Part shown: positions 45,301 to 53,666 of the stretch, piece after piece
Numbering within the stretch: the stretch's first letter is position 1
How the letters are laid out: each line of letters starts with the position of its first letter
NCBI GenBank assembly: GCA_964235495.1
Contig: CAXSAX010000006.1
Span: 46,673 to 110,672, forward strand
DNA: 64,000 bases
Direction of reading: 5' to 3'
Origin: LMUY01 sp964235495
GTDB lineage: Bacteria > Pseudomonadota > Alphaproteobacteria > Acetobacterales > Acetobacteraceae
Made by a program: the position numbers and the translations under genes
Notes under the pieces: model-generated
The model's database searches: none
Told to the model about the DNA's origin: nothing
Seen by the model: only the letters and a program-made list of their open reading frames with translations

Positions 45301-45740
45301 TCGGCCTGCCGGTGCTGATCCCGGACACCTACGTGCGGGACCTGCCGGTGCGGCTCGGGCTGTACCGCCGCATCGGCAGCCTGGCCTCGGACGGCGAGAG
45401 CGAGGCGATGGCGGCCGAGCTGGTGGACCGCTTCGGCGCGCTGCCGGAGGAGGTGGACAACCTGCTGCAGGTGGTGGCGCTCAAGCGCGGCTGCCGCCAA
45501 GCGGGGGTCGAGAAGATCGATGCCGGGCCGAAGGGCATGGTGCTGCAGTTCCGCGGCAACGCCTTCGGCAACCCCGGCGGCCTGGTCGGCTGGCTCGGCA
45601 CCCAGAAGGGCGCCATCCGCCTGCGCCCCGACCACAAGCTGGCCATCGCGCGGGAGATGGCGGTGAGCGAGCGGATCAGGACGGCGCGGGACGTGCTGCG
45701 CAGCCTGCACCGCATCGCCGCCCAAGCCCAGGCGGCATGA
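42303..45740 (+). CDS. mfd: Transcription-repair coupling factor
   Basis: 1145 aa translocase that removes stalled RNA polymerase and recruits UvrA. The N-terminal UvrB-like module has FPAWDCLPYDRVSP and GGIIDIFPAGEPDPVRLDLFG. The RNA-polymerase-interacting domain has GDLVVHGDHGIGRYDGL. The RecG-like motor has GDVGFGKTEVALRAAF (Lys628), DEEQHFGV and LSATPIPRTL. The C-terminal TRCF domain follows. Length is normal. Confidence 0.98.
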   Translation: MSPVTIYGAPEGYDALLLARRRAEHAGAVLHVARDDTRMARLGEALAFFAPDLEVLRFPAWDCLPYDRVSPNPAIVSERIACLARLGEPAGRPRIVLTTVNALVQRVPPRAVFRGASLSVRTGGSIAPAALTQFLEANGYGRADTVMEPGEYALRGGIIDIFPAGEPDPVRLDLFGEEVESIRRFDAATQRSNDRIDRLELRPVSEVALDPASVTRFREAWRELFGPEAARDPIYDSISAGRRHPGMEHWAPLFHATMESLLDYLPEAAVSLDNEWEAVLAARLEMIADHFDARKTPPRDGEVPYRALPPERLYLDRAEWDEVLAYGPLFQFSPYSKDAASAGIDAGGRTGALFTQSGGHATADVFTQLGDQSATWGRERRRTVVAAWTRGSRERLANLLRENGLRATTADTWQKVRVAPRDHVVLVTLGVERGFVTDEIGLVGEQDLLGERISRPPRRRKRADQFIAEATEIAEGDLVVHGDHGIGRYDGLATLQIGFASHDCLRLLYDGGDKLFVPVENIEVLSRFGAEGGAALDKLGGASWQNRKARMKQRIRDMAGELIRTAALRQVRDAVSLTPQEGAWDEFCARFPFAETEDQARAIADVLEDLAAGRPMDRLICGDVGFGKTEVALRAAFVAAMSGAQVAVVVPTTLLARQHHRTFTRRFEGLPVKVGQLSRMVTARDMAETKRGLADGSVSIVVGTHALLAKGIEFADLGLLIVDEEQHFGVSHKEKLKALKADVHVLTLSATPIPRTLQLALTGVREMSLIATPPVDRLAVRTFIMPFDGVVAREAIQRERFRGGQIFCVVPRLEDMDRMATRLREIVPEARITQAHGRLAPTELERVMTEFGDGKYDILLSTNIVESGLDMPAVNTLIIYRADMFGLGQLYQLRGRVGRGKQRGYAYLTWPQQQRLSAAAEKRLGVMQTLDQLGAGFTLASHDLDIRGAGNLLGDEQSGHIREVGIELYQQMLEDAVNEQRAERGRHKAEDRDWTPNISLGLPVLIPDTYVRDLPVRLGLYRRIGSLASDGESEAMAAELVDRFGALPEEVDNLLQVVALKRGCRQAGVEKIDAGPKGMVLQFRGNAFGNPGGLVGWLGTQKGAIRLRPDHKLAIAREMAVSERIRTARDVLRSLHRIAAQAQAA

Positions 45741-46135
45741 TGTTCAGCCTGGCTCCCGGCGTGCTGCTGGCCTGGGCCACCGCCGTGCTGAGCGGCGGGG
45801 CGGCGCTGGGCACCGTGCTGGCCGTGGTGTCGCAGCTGCGGCGGCCGAAGGCGCGGGTCTGGTGGCCGGCCGCCGTGCATGGCGCCGTGGGGGCGGCCGG
45901 ATTCGCGCTGTTGCTGGGGGCCCTGCGCGGCCCGGCGCGCGGGGTGCGGATGGGCGCAGGCTCGTTTGGCGTGTTCGCGGCGTACTTCTTCGTGGGCGCC
46001 CTGGCGCTGGGGCTGCTGATGGCGGCCACCCGGCTGCGCGGCAGGCCATCCGGCATTCTGCTGATCGGCACCCATGCCACCGTGGCGATCATCGGGCTGG
46101 TGCTGCTGGTCGCCTACCTTTCGGCGCCGGCGTGA
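45737..46135 (+). CDS. Hypothetical four-helix membrane protein
   Basis: 132 aa, mostly hydrophobic, with segments at about residues 5-30, 44-62, 76-98 and 106-129. The ATG overlaps the mfd stop (ATGA); a second ATG follows at once. No family recognised; the coupling is probably incidental. Confidence 0.78.
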   Translation: MMFSLAPGVLLAWATAVLSGGAALGTVLAVVSQLRRPKARVWWPAAVHGAVGAAGFALLLGALRGPARGVRMGAGSFGVFAAYFFVGALALGLLMAATRLRGRPSGILLIGTHATVAIIGLVLLVAYLSAPA

Positions 46136-46159
46136 TCCGGACCGCCGCCGCAGGCAAGC

Positions 46160-46273
46160 TCAACACAGCGCGAGCAACGTCGCCACCAGCCATCCCATGA
46201 GAGCGGCGCTCAGCGCGACCGCCAGCAGCAACCCGACCGCCTCGCGCCGGAGGCGATAGCAGTTCGATCTCAT
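46160..46273 (-). CDS. Possible 37-aa membrane peptide
   Basis: A basic N-terminus (RSNCYRLRREA) and one hydrophobic helix (VGLLLAVALSAALMGWLVAT). No ribosome site is apparent. It fits small single-helix peptides but could be chance. The rest of 46136-46469 shows nothing else. Confidence 0.3.
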   Translation of the reverse strand: MRSNCYRLRREAVGLLLAVALSAALMGWLVATLLALC

Positions 46274-46469
46274 AACGCGGCCATCGCACTCATGGCGTGG
46301 CCGTCGCAATCTTCGTGCCGCCCGCAAAGCCATTGCAAACGCTGGCCAGCCATCGTCGGCAACGCGGGAGCGTAAGGCGGACCTGACACGCCGGCGGTGG
46401 TTGGGCCGCATCCGTCGGTGCAACCCGCCTGGGGGCCGCGCGCTGTCAGCCGGGCATTGCGAGGCGGCC

Positions 46470-47690
46470 ATGTTTGCAGACATCCTGTCCCACGTCGTCA
46501 GGTGCGGCAGCCTGACGCTGATCGACAGCGCCGGCCGCCAAACCCATGTCGGCGACGCATCGCCCCCGGCGGTCACGCTGCACCTGATGAGCCGGTGGGC
46601 GGAGCCCTTGCTGATGGTGCGGCCGACCCTGGCCCTGGGCGAGGGCTACATGAACGGGTCGATCCGCATCCAGGACGGCACGGTGTACGACCTGCTCCCC
46701 CTGCTCGCGCGCAACGCCGACAACATCCCGCGCGGCTCGGCCATGGCGCGGGCGTCCCGGGCGTCCGCCTGGCTGAAGCAGCGCAACCCGGCGCAGCGGG
46801 CCCGCCGCAACGTGGCGCACCACTACGACCTGTCGGCCGAGCTGTACGACCTGTTCCTCGACGGGGACCGGCAATACTCCTGCGCCTACTTCGAGACGCC
46901 CGGCGACACGCTGGACGCGGCGCAAGCGGCCAAGAAGCGCCATCTCGCGGCCAAGCTGCTGCTCGACCGGCCGGGCTTGCGGGTGCTGGACATCGGCTCC
47001 GGCTGGGGCGGGCTGGGCCTGCACCTGGCGCAGGACCACGCCGCCCGCGTCGATGGCGTGACGCTCAGCGTGGAGCAGCAAGCCCACAGCACGGCCCGCG
47101 CCGCCGCCGCGGGACTGGCCGGGCAGGTGGAGTTCAGCCTGCGCGACTACCGCGACCAAGTGGGGCGCTACGACCGGGTCGTCTGCGTGGGCATGTTCGA
47201 GCATATCGGCAAACGCAACTACCGCGAGTTCTTCGCCAAGCTGCGGGACCTGCTGGACGATGACGGCGTGGCCGTCCTGCACACCTGCGGCTTCACCGAC
47301 CAGCCGGGCCGGGTGGACCCGTTCATCCTGAAATACATCTTCCCCGGGGCGGACCAGCCTTCCCTGTCCGAGATCATGGCCGCCATCGAGCCGAGCGGCC
47401 TGGTGCTGACGGATGTGGAGGTCTTGCGGCTGCACTATGCCGAAACCCTGCGCTGCTGGCGCACCCGCTTCGTGGCGCGCTGGCAGGACGCGGCGCGCCT
47501 GTACGACGACCGCTTCTGCCGCATGTGGGAGTACTACCTCGCCCTGTGCGAAGCCGGGTTCCGCTACCGCAGCAGCGTCGTCTTCCAGCTGCAGCTGGCC
47601 CGGCGCATGGATGCAGCACCGGTCAGCCGCGCCTACATGGTGGACGCCGAGCGCGCCCCGCCCCCGCGGCAGGCCGCAGCGGCCGAGTAG
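46470..47690 (+). CDS. cfa: Cyclopropane-fatty-acyl-phospholipid synthase
   Basis: 406 aa SAM-dependent enzyme that adds a methylene bridge to unsaturated membrane lipids. The CFA N-terminal domain has LGEGYMNGSIRI; the methyltransferase has HYDLSAELYDLFLDGDRQYS, VLDIGSGWGGLGLHLA and MFEHIGKRNYREFF, then FILKYIFPGADQPSLSE. The ATG at 46470 matches the family start; an upstream ATG at 46401 adds no homologous residues. Confidence 0.94.
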   Translation: MFADILSHVVRCGSLTLIDSAGRQTHVGDASPPAVTLHLMSRWAEPLLMVRPTLALGEGYMNGSIRIQDGTVYDLLPLLARNADNIPRGSAMARASRASAWLKQRNPAQRARRNVAHHYDLSAELYDLFLDGDRQYSCAYFETPGDTLDAAQAAKKRHLAAKLLLDRPGLRVLDIGSGWGGLGLHLAQDHAARVDGVTLSVEQQAHSTARAAAAGLAGQVEFSLRDYRDQVGRYDRVVCVGMFEHIGKRNYREFFAKLRDLLDDDGVAVLHTCGFTDQPGRVDPFILKYIFPGADQPSLSEIMAAIEPSGLVLTDVEVLRLHYAETLRCWRTRFVARWQDAARLYDDRFCRMWEYYLALCEAGFRYRSSVVFQLQLARRMDAAPVSRAYMVDAERAPPPRQAAAAE

Positions 47691-47692
47691 CA

Positions 47693-48943
47693 TCAGGCTG
47701 CCAGCGCCGTGCCTTCCATGTCGCGCCCCGGCAGCTCGGCGGGCTGGCGCAGCACGACCGCCGCGACCGCCGCCGAGCTGAGCGCCACGAACAGCTCGAT
47801 GGCATGCGCCAGCCCCATGCCGCTGCCGGCCGCCGGGACGACATAGGTGGCCACACCCTGGCCGCAGGCCGCCAGCGCGTAGGCCAGGCCCATGCCGAAC
47901 GAGCGCACGGCGTTGGAGAACCGCAGCGAGAGATAATGCGGCACCAAGGCGAACACGCCGCTGCTGGCCGCCCCCATCACGAACGCCGCGCCCAGCAGCA
48001 CGCCCGTGCCGCCCGACCCGGCGAACGGCGCGACCACCGCCACCGTGACGGCCAGGCAGGCCAGCACCACCGGGCGGTCGCCGAGCCGGCCGGCGGCGAA
48101 CCCGCACAGCAGCTTGCCGCCGATCGAGCCGGCCGAGTACAGCGCCACCGCGGCGAACACGCCGTCCGGGCCGTAGCCGTGCACGTCCTGCAGCAGCGCC
48201 GGGTAGAAGCTGTAGATGGCCGCGGTCTGGAACTGCAGCAGCAGCATGAAGGCGCAGGCCTGCCAGGCCGGCCAGTCCATGCGCAGGCGGGGCTGCGCCG
48301 CGTGCCGGCCGGGGGCGCGCCGCTCGGCCTGGGTGCGCAGCCAGACCGGGCTTTCCGCGACCCCCCTGCGGATGAGGATGGCCAGCAGCGCCGGGGCGAC
48401 GCCGACCAGGAACAGCGACCGCCAGCCAAAGGACGGCAGCAGCAGCGCCTGCGCCCCGGTGGCGGCGAAGAAGCCGAACTCGTAGCCGGCCATCATCAGG
48501 GACGAGGCGGCGGAGCGCGCCTTCTCCGGCACGCTCTCCATCAGCAGCGCCGCCGAGGCGGTCCACTCCCCGCCGAAGCCGATGCCGAACAGCAGCTGGA
48601 TCACCAGCAGCGCCGCGTAGCTCCAGGCCAGGCCGGAAAGGCCGGAGAACGCGGCGAACCAGATGACGCCGGCCATGAAGGTGAGCTTGCGGCCGTAGCG
48701 GTCGGCCAGCCAGCCCCAGCCGATGTTGCCGCCGACCCGGCCCAGGCTCTGCGCCGTGATCACCAGGCCCATGGCGGTGAGGCTGACGCCGAAGTGCTTG
48801 CCGATGTCCGGCAGCGCCAGCAGCAGCGCCACCTGGTCGAACGCGTCCAGGAACCAGCCCAGGAACGCCGCCAGCACCAGCCGCCAATGCGGCCGCAGCA
48901 GCGCCAGCGGCCGCTGCTCCGCGCTCCCGAGCCGCTCGCTCAC
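47693..48943 (-). CDS. MFS transporter (sialate/aromatic acid type)
   Basis: 416 aa with about 12 helices. The A-motif GWLADRYGRKLTF and the first-helix FLGWFLDAFDQVALLLALP (D-x-F-D) are typical of the metabolite:H+ symporter group. GFGGEWTASAALLMESVP is the conserved helix-4 block. GTG start overlaps the stop of the aldo/keto reductase gene (GTGA). Substrate unknown. Confidence 0.9.
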   Translation of the reverse strand: MSERLGSAEQRPLALLRPHWRLVLAAFLGWFLDAFDQVALLLALPDIGKHFGVSLTAMGLVITAQSLGRVGGNIGWGWLADRYGRKLTFMAGVIWFAAFSGLSGLAWSYAALLVIQLLFGIGFGGEWTASAALLMESVPEKARSAASSLMMAGYEFGFFAATGAQALLLPSFGWRSLFLVGVAPALLAILIRRGVAESPVWLRTQAERRAPGRHAAQPRLRMDWPAWQACAFMLLLQFQTAAIYSFYPALLQDVHGYGPDGVFAAVALYSAGSIGGKLLCGFAAGRLGDRPVVLACLAVTVAVVAPFAGSGGTGVLLGAAFVMGAASSGVFALVPHYLSLRFSNAVRSFGMGLAYALAACGQGVATYVVPAAGSGMGLAHAIELFVALSSAAVAAVVLRQPAELPGRDMEGTALAA

Positions 48944-49755
48944 ACGCCCGCCGCGGCGATGATGCGTTGGCGCAGGGCAGCATCCGGCAGCGGCCCGGAC
49001 CCGGCGCGCGCGTTGCTCGCCATGTGCGCCGGGCTGCGCGTGCCGGGGATGGCGCAGGTGACGGCCGGGTGGCCGAGCACGAACTTCAGCGCCAGCTCCG
49101 CCCAGTTGGCGCAGCCCAGCTCAGCCGCCAGGCCCGGCAGGGGCTGGCGGCTGAGCCGGGGCACCAGCGCGCCCTTGCCGAACGGCCGGTTGGCCAGCAC
49201 GGCGATCCCCCGCTCGGCCGCCAGCGGCAGCAGCGCCTTCTCCGCCGCCCGGTCCGCCAGCGAGTAGTTCACCTGCACGAAGTCGATCGGCTCGGACCGC
49301 ATCACCGCCAGCAGCTCGGCATGCGCGCTCGTCTTGAAGTGGGTGATGCCGACGTAGCGCACCCGGCCCTGCTCCTTTGCCGACCGCAAGGTGGCGAGAT
49401 GGGACTGCCAATCGACCAGGTTGTGGATTTGCACCAGGTCCAGCACCGGCGCCCGCAGCAGCTCGTGGGAGCGGGCGAGCTGCGCCACGCCGGCCTCCCG
49501 GCCATGGGTCCAGACCTTGGTGGCGATGAAGGCGCGGTCGCGCGCGTCCATCTCCTGCATCAAGGCGCCCGCGACCCCCTCCGCCCGGCCGTACATGGGC
49601 GAGCTGTCCACCACCGCGCCGCCGCCGTCGAACAGCTGGCGCAGCACGTCCCGCAGCGGCGCCTGCCCGGCAGGGCCCACGTTGAAGGTGTTCCAGGTGC
49701 CGCAGCCGACGACCGGCAGCAGCTCGCCCGTGGCGGGGATCGGTCGTTTCAGCAT
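48940..49755 (-). CDS. Aldo/keto reductase
   Basis: 271 aa NADPH-linked reductase with the AKR tetrad: Asp and Tyr in VVDSSPMYGRAEG, Lys in FIATKVWTHG, His in LVQIHNLVDW. C-terminal AIPGTRSPAHMASNARA fits the cofactor site. The ATG at 49755 is preferred over a longer frame from 49848. Coupled with the MFS gene, suggesting uptake and reduction of one carbonyl compound. Confidence 0.9.
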   Translation of the reverse strand: MLKRPIPATGELLPVVGCGTWNTFNVGPAGQAPLRDVLRQLFDGGGAVVDSSPMYGRAEGVAGALMQEMDARDRAFIATKVWTHGREAGVAQLARSHELLRAPVLDLVQIHNLVDWQSHLATLRSAKEQGRVRYVGITHFKTSAHAELLAVMRSEPIDFVQVNYSLADRAAEKALLPLAAERGIAVLANRPFGKGALVPRLSRQPLPGLAAELGCANWAELALKFVLGHPAVTCAIPGTRSPAHMASNARAGSGPLPDAALRQRIIAAAGV

Positions 49756-49855
49756 GGTGCGGTCCTGCGGAAGGCGATGGCGCGGACGCCGGAAGATGAA
49801 GCCGGCAGGGTAGGATGCAAGCGCGGCCACCGTCCCGGACCTGGGCATCGCCTGT

Positions 49856-49962
49856 GTCGGTTAACGATAACTCGTCAATGTGATGGCGCTGCATCGTGCA
49901 ATTATTTACAATGATGTTACGGCGTGCTTGCATTAACATGAGATTTGTATAGATAATGATCC
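49856..49962 (+). promoter_or_regulatory. A+T-rich upstream region of the AAA/OmpA/Sel1 cluster
   Basis: About 107 bp, markedly richer in A+T than anything near it (AATTATTTACAATG, ATTTGTATAGATAATG). It surely holds the promoter, but no -35/-10 pair with good spacing was convincing. Confidence 0.4.
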
Positions 49963-51186
49963 ATGTCCCAGCCGGATTTGCTGCTGAAAGAGGCATTTAG
50001 GGAGAGAGATCTGACCATTCCGACGCAACCGGAAGATGTAGTGCCTTATGCTGCCTGGATGGACGCCCTGCGGGATGTCTCCATCGGCGTTCGGTCCGGG
50101 CACGTCGTCGTGCTGTCCGGGCTGCCCGGGGTCGGCAAGACGAGCCTATTGCACGCGCTGTCCACCCTGCTGCGCCAGGGCGGGCGGCCCGTCGCGCTCC
50201 TTCAGCCGGATCAGCCGCCGCCGCCGGCCGCCGTCCTGCTGGTGGATGACGCGCATCGCCTTGGCGAGGACGCCCTGCAGGCGGCGCTCAGCCATCCGGC
50301 AGCCTGCGTCCTGGCCGGCGGGCCGGCGCTCGCCATCCTGGCCGGCGGCCTGTCGCGCCGGGTCACGACCGTGGCGTTGCATCCGGTACCGCCGGGTGCG
50401 GCGTCCGGCTTCGTGGCCGCCCTGATGCGGGAGGGCGGCCAGGCGATCCCATTTACGCCGGGCGCCGCTGAGCGGCTGCAAGCCCTTGGCCGCGGCCTGC
50501 CCGGCGTCATGGCGCAGGTCGCACGGTCCGCCGTCGGCATCGCCTCGCAGCGCTCCGCCGCCCTGGTGGGCCCTGACCACGTCGAACAAGCCTGGCAAGA
50601 CCAAACCGCGACACACCAAGCCGCCCCGGCCCGCCCAGCGCCGCCGGACCGCCAGGCCGTTGCCCCAGCCGTACCGCGGCGGCGGCGCTGGCCAGCGGTG
50701 GCGACCATCGGCTTGGCGGCCGGCCTCGCCGTCCTGCTGCTGGTACGGCCGCGGCGCATCGAGCCCGTGCAGCCTGCCGCGTTCGCGTCCAACTTGCCCG
50801 AGCCGGCGCCCGTGGTCGTCCCCACACCCCGGCTCGCGCCGCTGCCGACGGAGGTTGCCTTGCATGTCGTGCTCGTCGCTCCGCCCGACGCCGCCGAACG
50901 GGCGGCCCGCGTCGCGGAAACGCTGGCGCTGCTGGGCTACGACATGGCTGGGCAGCGTGTGGCGGCCGTGCGGCCGGCCAGCCTGGAGGTGCAGTATGGC
51001 TATGCCGAGGATGCGCCCGCGGCCGCCCGGCTGGCGGAGGCGATCGGAGCCGGCCCTGCCACGGCGCGCCCGCGGCCGGAATCCGCCAACGCCCTTTCCG
51101 CACCCGGCACCGTGGAGGTGATGGTGCCGTCCACCGGGCCGCTGCGGTCCGGCCTGTCAACCGCCCGATCTAACCAAGGAGACTAG
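49963..51186 (+). CDS. AAA ATPase with membrane helix and LytR_C-like periplasmic domain
   Basis: 407 aa. Residues 1-215 are an ExeA-like AAA domain: Walker A LSGLPGVGKTS (Lys59), Walker B VLLVDDAH (91-98), and LGRGLPGVMAQVA of the small domain. A Pro-rich linker and one helix (about 244-261) lead to a C-terminal domain at 298-365 with ALHVVLVAPPDAAERAARV and YGYAEDAPAAARLAEAIG, like the LytR C-terminal domain. This couples cytoplasmic ATP use to the periplasm. OmpA-like and Sel1-like genes follow closely, suggesting an envelope machine. Confidence 0.82.
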   Translation: MSQPDLLLKEAFRERDLTIPTQPEDVVPYAAWMDALRDVSIGVRSGHVVVLSGLPGVGKTSLLHALSTLLRQGGRPVALLQPDQPPPPAAVLLVDDAHRLGEDALQAALSHPAACVLAGGPALAILAGGLSRRVTTVALHPVPPGAASGFVAALMREGGQAIPFTPGAAERLQALGRGLPGVMAQVARSAVGIASQRSAALVGPDHVEQAWQDQTATHQAAPARPAPPDRQAVAPAVPRRRRWPAVATIGLAAGLAVLLLVRPRRIEPVQPAAFASNLPEPAPVVVPTPRLAPLPTEVALHVVLVAPPDAAERAARVAETLALLGYDMAGQRVAAVRPASLEVQYGYAEDAPAAARLAEAIGAGPATARPRPESANALSAPGTVEVMVPSTGPLRSGLSTARSNQGD

Positions 51187-51187
51187 A

Positions 51188-51676
51188 ATGCGCATTTCCC
51201 TGACCTGCGGCTGCGCGGCCGCCCTGGCCGCCCTGGCCATGCAGGCGCAAGCCCAGCCGGCCCCGGCCGAGCCCGGCCACCTGCAAACCGCCGCCGTGGT
51301 GCGCGAAGCCCCGCCGCTGCCCGGACAGTCGATCCCGGCGATCTCGCCCGATTCCGTGGTGCTGTATTTCGACAAGGGCAGCTCCGCCATCCGGCCGCAG
51401 GACCGGGCGCTGCTGGACAAGGCGTCGCGGACCTACCGTGACGGGCACCCCATCGTGATGATCGTGGTCGGCGGCACGGATTCGGTGGGCTCGGCCGCCG
51501 GGAACCTCGCCCTGTCCGACCGCCGCGCCCAGATCGTGCTGCGCGAGCTGGTGGCCCGCGGCATCCCGGTGGAGCGGTTCCAGGTGCTGGCGAAGGGCGA
51601 GACGGACCAGCCCGTCGTGGCCCCCCCGGGCGTCGCGGAGCCGAACGACCGCCGGGTCGAGGTTCATTGGCGCTAG
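51188..51676 (+). CDS. OmpA-family peptidoglycan-binding protein
   Basis: 162 aa. Signal peptide to AQAQ (about residue 23). OmpA-like domain: VVLYFDKGSSAIRPQDRALL, LSDRRAQIVLRELVARGIP and the terminal EPNDRRVEVHW. No beta-barrel, so a soluble periplasmic or secreted protein. AAGGAG lies six bases before the ATG, which begins one base after the upstream stop. Confidence 0.92.
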   Translation: MRISLTCGCAAALAALAMQAQAQPAPAEPGHLQTAAVVREAPPLPGQSIPAISPDSVVLYFDKGSSAIRPQDRALLDKASRTYRDGHPIVMIVVGGTDSVGSAAGNLALSDRRAQIVLRELVARGIPVERFQVLAKGETDQPVVAPPGVAEPNDRRVEVHWR

Positions 51677-51690
51677 GCGACGGGGCCGCC

Positions 51691-52506
51691 ATGACGGTTC
51701 GCCGCGCGGCCTTGGCCGCCGCCTGCCTCGCCTGCCTGCCGGCGGCGGCGCCGGCCGATGGGTGGCAGGCGTACAACGCCGGGCACTTCGGCGAGGCGGT
51801 GGCGCTCTGGACCGGCCAGGCCGTCGCCGGCGACGCGCAGGCGCAGTTCGGCCTGGGGCTGGCCTACGATCTCGGCCAGGGCGTGAGCCAGGACGCGGGC
51901 AGCGCCTGCCACTGGTACCAGCGCGCCGGCGACGCGGGGGTGCTGGCGGCCACGTTCAACGCCGCCGTGATGATCGACCAGGGCCGCTGCGGCGACCGCG
52001 ACGCGGCCCTGGCGGCACGGTGGTATGGCCGCGCCGCGGCTGCCGGCTATCCCCGGGCGGAGTATGTCATGGGGCAGCTCTACGAGTCCGGCGACGGCGT
52101 GCCGCGCAACCCCGCCGCCGCCGCCGCCTGGTATGCCGCGGCGGGCCGGGAGGGCATCGCGGCGGCGGCGCACCGGGCGGGCCCGGTCGCCAGCTCGCCC
52201 GCGCCGCCGGCAGGGCCGGCCAGCCCCGAGACGCCCGTGGGCGAGACGCTGCGCAACGACAGCGGCAACGTCCCGTTCGTCTGGTCGGCGCCGGAGCAGC
52301 CCGGCCCGGTGCGCTTCTACGTGGATGTCGAGGCGGTCGCCGACGGCCTGCATCCGGTGGCGGCGCAGTACTCGGAGCGCACCGCCACCATGCTGCCGCT
52401 GCCCGCGGGCGCCGGGCAGTATGCCTGGCGTGTCTTCACCGTGTCCGTGGACGGCCGCCATTACGTGGCCAGCGAATGGCGCCGGTTCGAGGTCGCGGCG
52501 CCCTGA
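51691..52506 (+). CDS. Secreted Sel1-like repeat protein
   Basis: 271 aa. Signal peptide ending APADG (about residue 24). Three to four Sel1-like repeats follow: AQFGLGLAYDLGQGV, HWYQRAGDAGVLAATFNAAV and YVMGQLYESGDGVPRNPA. A C-terminal domain (about 195-271) is beta-rich and unassigned. ATG 51691 preferred to a TTG at 51667 because the signal peptide begins there. Starts 14 nt after the OmpA stop; likely a scaffold. Confidence 0.85.
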   Translation: MTVRRAALAAACLACLPAAAPADGWQAYNAGHFGEAVALWTGQAVAGDAQAQFGLGLAYDLGQGVSQDAGSACHWYQRAGDAGVLAATFNAAVMIDQGRCGDRDAALAARWYGRAAAAGYPRAEYVMGQLYESGDGVPRNPAAAAAWYAAAGREGIAAAAHRAGPVASSPAPPAGPASPETPVGETLRNDSGNVPFVWSAPEQPGPVRFYVDVEAVADGLHPVAAQYSERTATMLPLPAGAGQYAWRVFTVSVDGRHYVASEWRRFEVAAP

Positions 52507-52586
52507 CGCCGCGGCAGCCGCCGCGGTCCGGAACGATCCCGGCCCTCCACCGTTGCGGAAGCACCACTTCGCCGGAGCAAGCCGCC

Positions 52587-53465
52587 ATGCCCACCGACCC
52601 CGATCCCAAGGACCCGTCCGCCCCGGCGCTGCCCGATGCGAGCCGGTTGCCGAACGCTCCCTACCAGCCCGTGCTGACCGGGCAGCCCGCGCTCGTCACC
52701 GGCGCCAACTCCGGCATCGGCATGGCGGTGGCGCTCGGGCTGGCGCGGGCGGGGGCGGACGTGGCGGTGAACTACGTCACCCACCCGGAGACCGCCGACG
52801 AGGTCGCGCACCAGATCGAGGCGATGGGCCGCAAGGCGATCACCCTCAAGGCCGACGTGAGCAAGGAGGACGAGGTGGACGCGATGTATGCCGCCGCCAT
52901 CGCCCAGTTCGGCACCCTGCACATCTCGGTCAGCAACGCCGGGCTGCAGCGGGACTCGGCGTTCACCGAGATGACGATGGAGCAGTGGGGCACCGTCATG
53001 GGGGTTAACCTCACCGGGCAGTTCCTGTGCGCCCGGGCCGCGGCGCGGGAGTTCCTCCGCCGCGGCGTGGTGGCGTCCGTGTCGAAGGCGGCGGGCAAGA
53101 TGATCTTCATGAGCTCGGTGCACCAGGTGATCCCCTGGGCCGGGCACGCCAACTACGCCGCCTCCAAGGGCGGCATCGACATGCTGATGCAGAGCGTGGC
53201 GCAGGAGCTGGCGCCGCACTTCGTCCGGGTGAACGGCATCGGGCCCGGCGCCATCCGCACGCCGATCAACACGGAAGCCTGGAGCACGCCGGAAGCCTAC
53301 AAGTCGCTCATGACGCTGGTGCCGTACAAGCGCATCGGCGAGCCGGACGACATCGCCCAAGCGGCGGTCTGGCTGGCGTCCGACGCGTCCGACTACGTAA
53401 CTGGGACCACCCTGTTCGTCGATGGCGGCATGACGCTGTACCCGGGGTTCGCCACCGGCGGGTAG
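52587..53465 (+). CDS. SDR oxidoreductase (glucose 1-dehydrogenase-like)
   Basis: 292 aa classical SDR. Cofactor motif TGANSGIGMAVAL, SNAG, the Ser in FMSSVHQV and the catalytic YAASK (NYAASKGGIDML). An extra 35-residue Pro-rich N-terminus is typical of the 'extended' stress-related SDR group. Substrate unknown. A MITE-like element follows immediately. Confidence 0.9.
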   Translation: MPTDPDPKDPSAPALPDASRLPNAPYQPVLTGQPALVTGANSGIGMAVALGLARAGADVAVNYVTHPETADEVAHQIEAMGRKAITLKADVSKEDEVDAMYAAAIAQFGTLHISVSNAGLQRDSAFTEMTMEQWGTVMGVNLTGQFLCARAAAREFLRRGVVASVSKAAGKMIFMSSVHQVIPWAGHANYAASKGGIDMLMQSVAQELAPHFVRVNGIGPGAIRTPINTEAWSTPEAYKSLMTLVPYKRIGEPDDIAQAAVWLASDASDYVTGTTLFVDGGMTLYPGFATGG

Positions 53466-53511
53466 CCCGGCTTCGTCTAATAGGCTGCTGAAAAACTCTG
53501 CACAGCAAGGA

Positions 53512-53625
53512 TCAGGGCTTCGCCCCGAACCCCACCGGAGGACAGTCGTCCTCTGGACACCTAGAAATAGGGGTAAAGGGGATGCCCCGCTTGCAAGCGT
53601 TGGCCCCTTTCGGGTGCAGGGCGGA
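53512..53625 (+). repeat. Copy 2 of the dispersed intergenic repeat
   Basis: Plus-strand match to the minus strand of 18008-18108. Copy 2 has an insertion of about 16 bases (CGCTTGCAAGCG palindrome) between the GGGGATG and CCCCTTT blocks, and AGGACAGTCGTCCT forms its own palindrome. Confidence 0.8.
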
Positions 53626-53637
53626 GTGGGCCGAAGG

Positions 53638-53666
53638 TTCCAATCGCCTGCTTCAGGCGATTGGAA
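53638..53666. repeat. Perfect 13-bp hairpin inside the MITE-like element
   Basis: TTCCAATCGCCTG, loop CTT, CAGGCGATTGGAA. Could act as a terminator-like structure for the SDR transcript, or as the recognition feature of the element. Confidence 0.75.

Noticed and set aside
42351..45725. 1124-codon open frame antisense to mfd
   Set aside because: Product is rich in His, Arg, Gln, Ala with no domain; it mirrors the codon bias of mfd, which has full family motifs on the other strand.
49929..49958. TTGCAT-N18-GATAAT as promoter of the AAA gene
   Set aside because: Only three of six -35 matches in an A+T-rich stretch; not better than chance.
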